A DNA stretch of 64,000 bases. Source: Rhizobium gallicum bv. gallicum R602sp. GTDB lineage: Bacteria > Pseudomonadota > Alphaproteobacteria > Rhizobiales > Rhizobiaceae. Made by a program: the position numbers and the translations under genes. The DNA lies in NCBI RefSeq assembly GCF_000816845.1, contig NZ_CP006877.1:3419001-3483000 (forward strand), written 5' to 3'. Positions 9,692-17,831 of this stretch are shown in pieces. Each line of letters starts with the position of its first letter. Position 1 is the stretch's first letter. The notes under the pieces are model-generated. The model ran no database searches. It was not told the DNA's origin and saw only the letters and a program-made list of their open reading frames with translations.

Positions 9692-9730
9692 TGCACTTCC
9701 TCCTCTTTTCGATTGTGATAAGCGCCATTA

Positions 9731-9748
9731 TGTTATAAAAATATAACA
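9731..9748. promoter_or_regulatory. Operator palindrome over the arsR-type gene start
   Basis: A perfect inverted repeat, TGTTATA - AAAA - TATAACA, lies in the divergent gap and its last base is the A of the regulator's ATG. AT-rich palindromes of this size are typical ArsR-family operators, so it is probably an autoregulatory site that also controls the SRPBCC gene. Confidence 0.65.
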
Positions 9749-10071
9749 TGTCAAGCGAATCGGTCGACGACCCTGTTTTCAAGGCACTGGCCCACTTTCG
9801 GCGCCGTGAAATTCTCGACATTCTGAAAGACGGTCCGCGCACCACCGGCATGCTCTGCGAAACCTTCGCAGACATGGATCGCTGCACAGTCATGCAGCAT
9901 CTGAAGGTTCTCGAAGAAGCCGACCTCGTTGTCCCGAAGAAGGAGGGCCGCGAGCGCTGGAACCACCTCAACAGCCTGCCGATCAAGCATATCTACGACC
10001 GCTGGATCAGTACTTATGCGGGGCATGCGCTATCGATACTCGACAGGCTGAAGAGCGACCTGGAGGGATAA
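9748..10071 (+). CDS. ArsR family transcriptional regulator
   Basis: A 107-residue winged-helix repressor. The DNA-recognition region reads RCTVMQHLKVLEEADLVVPKKEGRERWN (residues about 47-74, written here in part), preceded by the typical FKALAHFRRREILDIL helix. There is no cysteine metal cluster, so it belongs with the ArsR proteins paired with SRPBCC proteins and probably senses something other than arsenic. The start ATG has no Shine-Dalgarno upstream and overlaps the operator palindrome, which suggests leaderless translation or a short leader. A shared terminator follows. Confidence 0.9.
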   Translation: MSSESVDDPVFKALAHFRRREILDILKDGPRTTGMLCETFADMDRCTVMQHLKVLEEADLVVPKKEGRERWNHLNSLPIKHIYDRWISTYAGHALSILDRLKSDLEG

Positions 10072-10077
10072 ATTCAG

Positions 10078-10109
10078 AACAAAACGGGCGCCGAAGCGCC
10101 CGTTTTGTT
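10078..10109. terminator. Bidirectional intrinsic terminator
   Basis: A 14-bp perfect stem (arms AACAAAACGGGCGC and GCGCCCGTTTTGTT, loop CGAA) sits between the converging ArsR and MFS genes. The A-tract and T-tract at the two ends let it work in both directions. Confidence 0.9.
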
Positions 10110-10119
10110 AAGGACCAGT

Positions 10120-11313
10120 TCAAGCCGCCTTGCGCAAAGGCGCAGCAAGCGGTGCAGAGCGGCGGTCGAGCGCGCCGCTCGTGAGGGTGAGGACAAGAGC
10201 CGCAGCAACGAGGATCGCGCCGACCCAAGGCGTGGCGGCGAGCCCGAGCGAGGATTCTACGACCAACCCGCCGATCCAGGCGCCCGCCGCGATCCCGAGG
10301 TTGAAGGCAGCAATGTTGAGCGCCGAAGCAACATCGACGGCGGCCGGACGGACCTGCCTTGCCAGTTGCACGACATAGAGCTGCAGGCCCGGCACGTTTG
10401 CAAAGGAGAGAAAACCGAGCGCAGCCAGCGTCGGGATCGCAAGCCATGGCGAAACAGCCGTGAAGCTGAAGAGAGCAAGCACGATCGCCTGGGCGATGAA
10501 GAGCCCGGTCAGCGCCCTCACCGGATCACGATTGGCAATCCGTCCGCCGATAATGTTGCCGATGGCGATCGCGATGCCGTAAAGCACGAGGATCAGGCTG
10601 ACGGCAGAGGCTGAAAAGCCGGTGATCTCCTCCAGGATCGACGCAAGAAAGGTGAAGGCGACGAACGTGCCGCCATAACCGAGCGCGGTGGTGGCAAAGA
10701 CGATCAGCAACCGGCCGCTGCCAAGCACGCGAACCTGATCCTTGATGCTCGCGGGCGGCGCCTTCGCGAGGTTGGAAGGAAGCAGGAGCGCAATCCCGGC
10801 AAAGGCCACGACGCCGAGCCCCGCGACGGCGGCAAAGGTCGCCCGCCAGCCGAATGTCTGCCCGATGAAAGTGCCAAGCGGCACGCCGGTCACGATCGCG
10901 ACAGTCAGTCCCATGAACATCATGGCAATGGCCGAGGCGCGGCGGTTCTCCGGCACGAGATCGGCGGCGATCGTCGAACCGACGGAGAAAAATACGCCAT
11001 GCGCGAAAGCCGAGAGCACGCGCGCAACCAAGAGCGGTGTGTAACCGGGGCTGGACGCCGCCATGGCATTGCCGACGATGAAGAGCGTCATGAGCCCGAG
11101 CAGCAGCGGTTTGCGGGCGATCCGGCCGGTCAGCGCCGTCAGGATCGGCGCGCCGAAAGTCACGCCAAGCGCATAGACGCTGACAATGAGACCTGCGAGC
11201 GGCAAGGTGATGTGGAGATCATTGGCAACAGTCGGCAGCAGGCCGACGATGACGAATTCCGTGGTACCGATCGCATAGGCGGCGATCGTCAAGGCAAAAA
11301 GAGCAAGTGGCAT
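10120..11313 (-). CDS. MFS transporter, DHA1/AraJ-like
   Basis: A 397-residue, 12-helix major facilitator superfamily exporter. The start helix reads LALFALTIAAYAIGTTEFVIVGLLP (shown in part), which is typical of AraJ/sugar-efflux and arabinose-export members. The motif GRIARKPLLLGL after helix 2 is the MFS loop motif A region. The longest open frame begins 225 bases upstream, but the first ATG at the transmembrane region (11313) gives the family's normal N-terminus, so I start there; its ribosome site is weak. It is divergent from nothing obvious and lies downstream of a LysR gene on the same strand. The substrate is unknown. Confidence 0.88.
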   Translation of the reverse strand: MPLALFALTIAAYAIGTTEFVIVGLLPTVANDLHITLPLAGLIVSVYALGVTFGAPILTALTGRIARKPLLLGLMTLFIVGNAMAASSPGYTPLLVARVLSAFAHGVFFSVGSTIAADLVPENRRASAIAMMFMGLTVAIVTGVPLGTFIGQTFGWRATFAAVAGLGVVAFAGIALLLPSNLAKAPPASIKDQVRVLGSGRLLIVFATTALGYGGTFVAFTFLASILEEITGFSASAVSLILVLYGIAIAIGNIIGGRIANRDPVRALTGLFIAQAIVLALFSFTAVSPWLAIPTLAALGFLSFANVPGLQLYVVQLARQVRPAAVDVASALNIAAFNLGIAAGAWIGGLVVESSLGLAATPWVGAILVAAALVLTLTSGALDRRSAPLAAPLRKAA

Positions 11314-11449
11314 AAGAATGACCCGTGATATGTGCCCAAAGTTCGGGCGCAGGTTAGTGTTCGGGTCCCAATATGGACGCGCGGCACCGCGTCGATAATC
11401 CGATGGAGCGGCCCAGCAGTTGTGAATTGAATTCAAGATACGCGGCTGC

Positions 11450-12373
11450 TTAAGAATGCTCCGTCTCGCTGACAAGCCATTTTCGAAAGAGCGCCAACGA
11501 CGACCTTTCCAGGGCGCCGGGGGGATAAAGCATCGCATAGTTCAGGGCTGCAGGCTGGCGTTCGACGAAACAGCGCACAAGTCTTCCGGCGGCAACATGC
11601 TCGGCAACCAGCGAACTGCGCACCAGGGCAAAACCCTGTCCCCTGCCGCAAGCTTGCAGCATCTCCTCGAAGGTATCGAAGACCGGCGCTTCATCGACCG
11701 CTCTTGCGATGTCGAAGCCGGCAAGTGGCTCGACGTTCGGATCGTCTCGGACAGTCACCTGTTCGTACCATCGCTGCCAGTCGAGCACAGTGTGCCGCAT
11801 GCCGCGATAGATCAACAACGGCGCGGCGCGAATGGCACCACGGCTTGGAAGCCGGCTTGAGAGGGTCGGCGCGCAGACGACGAATTCCTCGTCGAGCAGA
11901 AGCGGCTCCGTCACAAGGTCCGGGCCGCCATGACCAAGCCAGATCGCCAAATCGACACTCGAAAAATCCGGTCGCTGATAGCCGACGGCGGTGCGGACTT
12001 CGATTTTCGGATAGCGGCGGCAGAAAGCCTCGAGACGCGGAGCAAGCCATTGGCTTGAAAATTCCGGTGTCGTCGCGATCGTCAGTGACGGACTGGCGCT
12101 TGCCTCCCGTGCCTGATGCAAAGCACTTTCAAGCGAAGCAAGTGCGCCCGCGATCTCGGGATGAAGCCTGAGACCAAGCGGTGAAAGCCGGGCGCCGTGC
12201 CGCCCGCGATCGAAGAGCCGGCCGCCCATCCAGCCCTCCAGCTGTGCGATCTGATGGCTGACGGCTGTCTGTGTCAGCCCCAGCCGCTCCGCGGCGCGCC
12301 CAAAGCCTCCTGTCTTTGCAATAGCGCAGAAGGCCTGCAGGGTCGAAAGCGGCGGCAACGGACGGTCTGCCAT
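11450..12373 (-). CDS. LysR family transcriptional regulator (GcvA-like)
   Basis: A 307-residue LysR regulator with the N-terminal winged helix (LSTLQAFCAIAKTGGFGRAA, then LTQTAVSHQIAQLEGWMG) and a periplasmic-binding-like effector domain from about residue 90. The order PLPPLSTLQAF at the N-terminus resembles the GcvA subgroup. The MFS gene lies 136 bases downstream on the same strand and a small ORF starts 83 bases away in the other direction. Either could be its target; the sequence does not decide this. Confidence 0.9.
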   Translation of the reverse strand: MADRPLPPLSTLQAFCAIAKTGGFGRAAERLGLTQTAVSHQIAQLEGWMGGRLFDRGRHGARLSPLGLRLHPEIAGALASLESALHQAREASASPSLTIATTPEFSSQWLAPRLEAFCRRYPKIEVRTAVGYQRPDFSSVDLAIWLGHGGPDLVTEPLLLDEEFVVCAPTLSSRLPSRGAIRAAPLLIYRGMRHTVLDWQRWYEQVTVRDDPNVEPLAGFDIARAVDEAPVFDTFEEMLQACGRGQGFALVRSSLVAEHVAAGRLVRCFVERQPAALNYAMLYPPGALERSSLALFRKWLVSETEHS

Positions 12374-12456
12374 GAAAATCTCTCATGATAATAACAGTCG
12401 AGTTTCATTATACCGTGGTGCAAAGCAAGAATAAATTGACCACAGGGAGATAGACC

Positions 12457-12627
12457 ATGTGGTTTTCGATAAAAATTCTGAATGCATTGCTACCGTTTAA
12501 CAGCCTCGCCGCTCCAGCGCAGCGGCAAAGATCCACAGCCCCGCCGCAGCCGGCAACCGCACTGAACGCGCATATGCGAAGAGATATCGGAATAGACGAG
12601 GGGCGGAACCCTGCCGCCGAAAAATGA
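12457..12627 (+). CDS. Small ORF, DUF1127-like tail (hypothetical)
   Basis: A 56-residue ORF preceded by AGGGAG about 8 bases before its ATG, divergent from the LysR gene. It starts hydrophobic (MWFSIKILNALLPF), has a Pro/Ala/Gln-rich middle and ends MRRDIGIDEGR. That ending resembles the LRDIGLxR tail of DUF1127 (YjiS-like) small proteins, which in rhizobia and Agrobacterium influence RNA turnover and phosphate/carbon metabolism. The arginine-rich first half of DUF1127 is not convincing here, so the family link is tentative. Confidence 0.5.
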   Translation: MWFSIKILNALLPFNSLAAPAQRQRSTAPPQPATALNAHMRRDIGIDEGRNPAAEK

Positions 12628-12639
12628 AGTGCGATCCGC

Positions 12640-12786
12640 GGCAGCCGATGGAGATTTACGATCCTGGGCGCCTACAAACGTAGGTGGGCACCGTGTGTCC
12701 AGGCCCACGAGCCTGGTCAGGGACAGCTCCCTTTGGATCGAGTATGGCCCCAGGGATTGTGGTTCCTGTCGAGAGGCGCAGATCGC
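12640..12786 (-). ncRNA. ssrS: 6S RNA (ssrS) candidate
   Basis: Lies directly downstream of zapA on the same strand, the conserved position of 6S RNA in proteobacteria. On the minus strand the sequence forms a long imperfect hairpin. A 5' segment TGCGATC can pair with GATCGCA near the 3' end, CGCC with GGCG further in, and G/C-rich arms such as CCAGGCTCGTGGGCCTGG form the distal part around a central bubble with AATCCCTGGGGCC. A TATATA -10-like element lies about 10 bases before the proposed 5' end. Ends are approximate. 6S RNA binds the housekeeping RNA polymerase holoenzyme by mimicking an open promoter. Confidence 0.68.
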
Positions 12787-12846
12787 AGCACGATATATAA
12801 GGCCGTTCACGAAGCTGCGCCAGAGGGACATGCACGCTGCGAAAAT

Positions 12847-13224
12847 TTAATTGAGCTCGGCAGGCGCCCGGCCGTTGAGCTTGTCGGTGAGGCCGCGAAT
12901 GCGGCTCGTCACCTCTCCGAGCACTTCGGCGAGGCTTTCCTCCGTCCGCGCGGTCGCAGCAAGAACGGTGTCTCGATTGCCGCGCAACGTTTCGAGCTCG
13001 GCTTCCAGCTCACCCACGCGGCGGCTCAGCTCGGAGATTTCGTCCATCACCATGATCCCGGCCATGACGGTGATCCTCAGATCGCCGATTTCGCCGAACT
13101 GACCCTTGAGGTGGCCGACATAGCGGTCGAAGCGGTTGGCGAGGTCGGTCAGATGGTCTTCCTGTCCTTCCTCGCAGGCCATTCGATAGGCCTTCCCGTC
13201 AATCGTTACCGTCACCTGTGCCAT
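12847..13224 (-). CDS. zapA: Cell division protein ZapA
   Basis: A 125-residue ZapA homologue that bundles FtsZ filaments at mid-cell. The N-terminal part (VTVTIDGKAYRMACEEGQED, then LADLANRFD-like LTDLANRFDRYV) is the globular FtsZ-binding domain, followed by a coiled-coil region (residues about 55-100). It lies 15 bases downstream of the DUF4164 gene with which it forms a conserved rhizobial pair, and the 6S RNA candidate follows it. Confidence 0.93.
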   Translation of the reverse strand: MAQVTVTIDGKAYRMACEEGQEDHLTDLANRFDRYVGHLKGQFGEIGDLRITVMAGIMVMDEISELSRRVGELEAELETLRGNRDTVLAATARTEESLAEVLGEVTSRIRGLTDKLNGRAPAELN

Positions 13225-13239
13225 GTCACTGTCTTTCCA

Positions 13240-13515
13240 TTAGCGGTCCAGAACCGCGCGGATCGTCTCCATCGCCGTTACCAGCCGCCGCGAAACCTCG
13301 CGGTTGACCTCTTCCAGCCGGTTGGCACGGAATTCTGCCTGGTCGAGTTCCTGCGCGAGTTTGGAGCGATCGGCATGCACGCGTCGAACCTCGCCCTCGA
13401 TGTCGCCCTGCTCGCGCTGGCGTTCGATTCGCATATCCACGGCGTTTTCCAAGCCGGAAATCGCCTGCTTCAGCTCGTTGAGGGCCGCTTCCATGGATTT
13501 GCCTGTGGGCGTCAT
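13240..13515 (-). CDS. DUF4164 family protein
   Basis: A 91-residue, almost entirely helical protein with heptad-like spacing (ALNELKQAISGLENAVD, then a charged segment RSKLAQELDQAEFRANRLEE), that is, a predicted coiled coil. DUF4164 proteins are found next to zapA in Rhizobiales, and a division-related role is inferred from that context only. The start may be ATG 13494 (MEAALNEL) instead of 13515. Confidence 0.82.
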   Translation of the reverse strand: MTPTGKSMEAALNELKQAISGLENAVDMRIERQREQGDIEGEVRRVHADRSKLAQELDQAEFRANRLEEVNREVSRRLVTAMETIRAVLDR

Positions 13516-13854
13516 GTCGCTGTCCGGTTCTCCCGCGCAAGACCTCTCGAATCGGCAGGCCTTGCCGGTCCAGTGATTTCAACAGGATATGCAGCTAGCC
13601 GACGGCGCGTCAATAAAAGCCATACCGGCGCATAGGCCCTATTCTGTGGATGACTGAAATACACGCACCTGAAGCGGCCGATTCGTCTTTTGCACAACTC
13701 AACGATCAAATGTCAAAAATCGTCGCACCCGGCCCGGATATGGCCCGCAATTTATTGACTTGGCCGTTCCAACTGCTATGTCTCACCCGCTTTCATCGAT
13801 GGCCTTCAGAAGGCTCGAGGCCATCTCCCGACACCGGAACCCCGTGGAAAAGCC
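13516..13854. promoter_or_regulatory. Divergent intergenic region before tkt, with a promoter candidate
   Basis: This 339-base gap separates the minus-strand DUF4164-zapA unit from tkt and holds no convincing gene. A plus-strand promoter candidate is TTGACT (13755-13760) and CTATGT (13776-13781), separated by 15 bases, about 75 bases before the tkt start. The minus-strand promoter of DUF4164-zapA must also lie here but I could not pick it out. Confidence 0.4.
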
Positions 13855-15828
13855 ATGACCTCTCCCGAACAACATGACCGGATGGCGAATGCGATCCGTT
13901 TTCTCTCCATGGATGCCGTCGAAAAGGCAAATTCGGGCCATCCGGGCCTGCCGATGGGCATGGCGGATGTCGCCACCGTTCTCTTTACGAAATATCTGAA
14001 CTTCGATCCCAAGCAGCCGCACTGGCCGAACCGCGACCGCTTCGTGCTGTCGGCCGGTCATGGCTCCATGCTGCTTTATTCGCTGCTTTATCTGACCGGT
14101 TATCCGGACATGTCGATCGAGGACATCAGGAATTTCCGCCAGCTCGGCTATAAGACAGCCGGCCATCCGGAATACGGCCATGCGACCGGTATCGAAACCA
14201 CCACCGGCCCGCTCGGCCAGGGTATCGCGAATTCGGTCGGCATGGCGATCGCCGAGCGCAAGCTGCGCGAGGAGTTCGGCTCCGACCTGCTCGACCACTA
14301 CACCTATGTGATCGCCGGCGACGGCTGCCTCATGGAAGGCGTCAGCCAGGAAGCCATCGCGCTCGCTGGCCACCTGAAGCTCAACAAGCTCATCGTCTTT
14401 TGGGACAACAATTCGATCACCATCGACGGCGCCGTATCGCTGTCGGATTCGACCGACCAGGTTGCGCGCTTTAAGGCAGCGCACTGGAACACGATCGAAG
14501 TCGATGGTCATGACCAGGCTGCCGTTGCCGCCGCTATCGAAGCCGCGCAAAAATCCGACCGTCCGACACTGATCGCCTGCAAGACGATCATCGGCTTCGG
14601 CGCGCCGAACAAGCAGGGCACCCACAAGGTGCACGGCAACCCGCTCGGCGCAGATGAAATCGCCGCTACCCGCGAGGCCCTGAACTGGGACGCCGAAGCC
14701 TTCACCGTCCCGGCCGACATTCTGGAAGCCTGGCGCAAGGCGGGCACCCGTTCTGCCGAAACCATCACGGCCTGGGAGGGCCGCCTCGCTGCCTCCGACA
14801 AGAAGGCCGAGTTCACCCGCCGCTTTGCCGGCGAATTGCCGCCCGGCTTCGATGCAGCGATCAGCGAGTACAAGAAGAAGCTTGCCGAAACCAAGCCGAC
14901 GGTCGCGACCCGCAAGGCTTCGGAAGATGCGCTCGAAGTCATAAACGGCTTCCTGCCAGAAACGCTCGGCGGCTCCGCCGACCTGACGCCCTCGAATAAC
15001 ACCAAGACCAGCCAGATGAAGTCGATTACCCCGACCGACTTCTCCGGCCGCTACATGCATTACGGCATCCGCGAACACGGCATGGCGGCCGCCATGAACG
15101 GCATCTCGCTGCACGGCGGCCTGATCCCCTACGGCGGCGGCTTCCTGATCTTCTCGGATTATTGCCGCCCGCCGATCCGCCTCGCCTCGCTGATGGGCAT
15201 CCGCGTTATCCACGTGCTGACGCACGACTCGATCGGCCTCGGGGAAGATGGCCCGACGCACCAGCCGGTCGAACAGCTCGCCGCACTGCGCGCCGTTCCG
15301 AACCTGATGATCTTCCGCCCTGCTGATGCCACGGAAACCGCCGAATGCTGGCAGATCGCCATCACGACGCCAAACCGTCCGTCGGGCCTGGCGCTCACCC
15401 GCCAGAACCTTTCGGCCGTGCGCACCGAATACAGCGAGGAGAACCTCTCGGCAAAGGGCGCCTACACGCTCGCCGGCTCCGATGATGCCAAGGTCACGAT
15501 CTTCGCATCGGGCTCCGAGGTCGAGATCGCCATCGCCGCGCGCGCCACGCTGGAAGGCAAGGGCGTTTCCACCCGCGTCGTCTCCGTTCCCTGCACCGAA
15601 CTCTTCTTCGAGCAGCCGGAAGCCTACCGCAATGCGGTCCTCGGCAAGTCGCCGGTCAAGATCGCCGTCGAAGCCGCCGTCCGCGAAGGCTGGGACGCCT
15701 TTATCGGCCCGGCAGGTACCTTTATCGGCATGAAGAGCTTCGGCGCCTCCGGCCCGTACAAGGAACTCTACAAGCATTTCGGCATCACGGCGGAAGCCGT
15801 TGTCGCCGCAGCAGAAGCCAAACTCTAA
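13855..15828 (+). CDS. tkt: Transketolase
   Basis: A full-length (657 aa) thiamine-diphosphate enzyme that moves two-carbon units between ketose and aldose phosphates. The ThDP/Mg motif is present ([13 protein letters not shown] through FWDNN), as are the catalytic histidine motif [15 protein letters not shown] and the C-terminal transketolase domain. It opens a plus-strand group with gap, pgk and fda. GGAAAAG lies before the ATG. The gap to the next gene is only 62 bases and has no terminator, so tkt and gap may be cotranscribed. Confidence 0.97.
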   Translation: MTSPEQHDRMANAIRFLSMDAVEKANSGHPGLPMGMADVATVLFTKYLNFDPKQPHWPNRDRFVLSAGHGSMLLYSLLYLTGYPDMSIEDIRNFRQLGYKTAGHPEYGHATGIETTTGPLGQGIANSVGMAIAERKLREEFGSDLLDHYTYVIAGDGCLMEGVSQEAIALAGHLKLNKLIVFWDNNSITIDGAVSLSDSTDQVARFKAAHWNTIEVDGHDQAAVAAAIEAAQKSDRPTLIACKTIIGFGAPNKQGTHKVHGNPLGADEIAATREALNWDAEAFTVPADILEAWRKAGTRSAETITAWEGRLAASDKKAEFTRRFAGELPPGFDAAISEYKKKLAETKPTVATRKASEDALEVINGFLPETLGGSADLTPSNNTKTSQMKSITPTDFSGRYMHYGIREHGMAAAMNGISLHGGLIPYGGGFLIFSDYCRPPIRLASLMGIRVIHVLTHDSIGLGEDGPTHQPVEQLAALRAVPNLMIFRPADATETAECWQIAITTPNRPSGLALTRQNLSAVRTEYSEENLSAKGAYTLAGSDDAKVTIFASGSEVEIAIAARATLEGKGVSTRVVSVPCTELFFEQPEAYRNAVLGKSPVKIAVEAAVREGWDAFIGPAGTFIGMKSFGASGPYKELYKHFGITAEAVVAAAEAKL

Positions 15829-15890
15829 AGGGGGAGCGTTCCGGCGCTCTCCACTCATCCGCAAGCCCCATATCTAGGGAGTGAATGCAA

Positions 15891-16901
15891 ATGACTGTTA
15901 AGGTTGCCATCAATGGCTTTGGCCGCATCGGCCGCAATGTTCTTCGCGCGATCGTCGAATCTGGCCGCACTGACATCGAGGTGGTCGCGATCAACGACCT
16001 CGGCCCCGTCGAAACCAATGCCCACCTGCTGCGCTATGACTCGATCCACGGTCGCTTCCCCGCAGCCGTCAAGGTCGAAGGCGACACGATCGTCGTCGCC
16101 AATGGCAGGCCGATCAAGGTGACGGCGATCAAGGACCCGGCGACGCTACCGCACCGGGAACTCGGCGTCGACATCGCGATGGAATGCACCGGCATCTTCA
16201 CCGCGCGCGACAAGGCCGCAGCCCACCTCACCGCCGGCGCCAAGCGCGTCCTTATCTCGGCGCCTGCCGACGGTGCTGACCTGACCGTCGTCTACGGCGT
16301 CAACCACGACCAGCTCACCAAGGAGCACATGGTCATCTCCAACGCCTCCTGCACGACGAACTGCCTGGTTCCGGTCGTCAAGGTGCTGAACGACGCCGTT
16401 GGCATCGACCACGGCTTCATGACCACCATCCACTCTTACACAAACGACCAGCCGTCGCTCGACCAGATGCACAAGGATCTGTACCGCGCCCGCGCTGCCG
16501 CACTCTCGATGATCCCGACCTCGACCGGTGCGGCAAAAGCCGTCGGCCTCGTCCTGCCGGAACTGAAGGGCAAACTCGACGGCACGTCGATCCGCGTCCC
16601 GACCCCGAACGTCTCCGTCGTCGACTTCAAGTTCGTCGCCAAGAAAGCAACCACGGTTCAGGAAATCAACGAAGCCATCAAGGCTGCCGCCAACGGCAAG
16701 CTGAAGGGCGTTCTCGGCTACACCGAGGAGCCGCTGGTTTCGCGCGACTTCAACCACGACAGCCAATCCTCGATATTCGCAATCGACCAGACCAAGGTCA
16801 TGGAAGGCAATTTCGTCCGAATCCTCACTTGGTACGACAACGAGTGGGGCTTCTCCAACCGCATGGCCGACACGGCCGTTGCATTTGCAAAACTCAGCTA
16901 A
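15891..16901 (+). CDS. gap: Glyceraldehyde-3-phosphate dehydrogenase, type I
   Basis: A 336-residue phosphorylating GAPDH. It has the NAD-binding GFGRIGR motif at the N-terminus and the catalytic motif ASCTTNCL with the nucleophilic cysteine. The WYDNEWG motif lies near the C-terminus. ATG 15891 was chosen because AGGGAG lies about 8 bases upstream; another in-frame ATG six bases earlier would add only two residues. It follows tkt and is followed by a terminator, so it seems to end that transcript. Confidence 0.97.
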   Translation: MTVKVAINGFGRIGRNVLRAIVESGRTDIEVVAINDLGPVETNAHLLRYDSIHGRFPAAVKVEGDTIVVANGRPIKVTAIKDPATLPHRELGVDIAMECTGIFTARDKAAAHLTAGAKRVLISAPADGADLTVVYGVNHDQLTKEHMVISNASCTTNCLVPVVKVLNDAVGIDHGFMTTIHSYTNDQPSLDQMHKDLYRARAAALSMIPTSTGAAKAVGLVLPELKGKLDGTSIRVPTPNVSVVDFKFVAKKATTVQEINEAIKAAANGKLKGVLGYTEEPLVSRDFNHDSQSSIFAIDQTKVMEGNFVRILTWYDNEWGFSNRMADTAVAFAKLS

Positions 16902-16923
16902 GTTTTGCCAAGCGGATTTAGGA

Positions 16924-16956
16924 AGGCGGCCTGCGAAAGCGGGCCGCTCTTGTTTT
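16924..16956 (+). terminator. Intrinsic terminator after gap
   Basis: Arms GCGGCC (16926-16931) and GGCCGC (16942-16947) form a stem with a 10-base loop, followed by TCTTGTTTT. It lies 23 bases after the gap stop and separates tkt-gap from the acetyltransferase gene. Confidence 0.7.
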
Positions 16957-17027
16957 GAGCACTGCCCGAGCTATCAAGTCCCTTGCGGCAAAAACGGCAT
17001 GTATCTGCCCATGCCGGCAAAACGAGG

Positions 17028-17546
17028 ATGAAGATCGTGGAATATCTCGATATTCGAAAGGCAAGCGCAGACGACGCAGAAGAGCTCTGTGTGCTCCTCA
17101 ACGAAATAATCGAAGTTGGCGGCACCACTGCTCTGGAAGAGCCCCTCTCAGTAAAGGAGCTGACCGACTGGTTCATCACCGGTAAGTCCGCACTGACATG
17201 CCACGTCGCACAGGCCGGGCCCGGCATTGCAGGATTTCAGTTCCTGAGCCTTTACGAAAACCTACCGAAAGGGTGGGCCGACATCGGAACCTTTGCTCGC
17301 CTGAGCCCGAAGATACCCGGCGTCGGCACGAAGCTCTTCGCCGCGACCTTGTCCACCGCCGAAGAGCGCGGCGTCGCATTCATCAATGCAACCATCCGCG
17401 CCGATAACACTGGCGGACTCGCTTATTATGAGAAGATGGGCTTCCGGACATATAAGACCATTGACAAGGTGCCGCTCCGCGATGGCACGCTCGTGGATAG
17501 AATTCAGAAGTGCTTCGCGGTGAAGAAAAATTTGAGCGGCGTCTAA
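17028..17546 (+). CDS. GNAT family N-acetyltransferase
   Basis: A 172-residue acetyl-CoA-dependent acetyltransferase. The acetyl-CoA loop region (PGVGTKLFAATL, about residues 98-109) and the late motif RADNTGGLAYYEKMGFR are typical of the fold; the substrate is unknown. Start choice is uncertain: ATG 17028 has GAGG immediately upstream, and GTG 17037 would give better spacing. It sits between gap and the K+/H+ antiporter and does not belong functionally to the glycolytic genes around it. Confidence 0.82.
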   Translation: MKIVEYLDIRKASADDAEELCVLLNEIIEVGGTTALEEPLSVKELTDWFITGKSALTCHVAQAGPGIAGFQFLSLYENLPKGWADIGTFARLSPKIPGVGTKLFAATLSTAEERGVAFINATIRADNTGGLAYYEKMGFRTYKTIDKVPLRDGTLVDRIQKCFAVKKNLSGV

Positions 17547-17831
17547 CGACCTTTCGAAAAACAAAAAATTGCAGTCCTCTTCTCCTTGCCCTGCTCTTGC
17601 CTGATTTACCTATAAATTCTTCAATGAGAATCTCTCCCGTAGCATCCCCACCGGCCAGCCGTCCGGCGCGCCGTTCAGCAGCATGAAGCCGCAGGCAAGC
17701 GAGGTTAAGCCACAAGGCCTACCCTTCTTACCTGTTTTGCCGTTTACTGATGCAGGCGGATTGAAGCGTGGAGGGCGGAAATAGCTGCATGCCGGGGCGG
17801 GTTTGCGGCGGGCAATGAAAAGGGGTTGGAC

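Noticed and set aside
13783..15864. Long open frame (693 codons) antisense to transketolase
   Set aside because: It mirrors tkt codon structure in a GC-rich genome and has no domain pattern; tkt is certain on the other strand.
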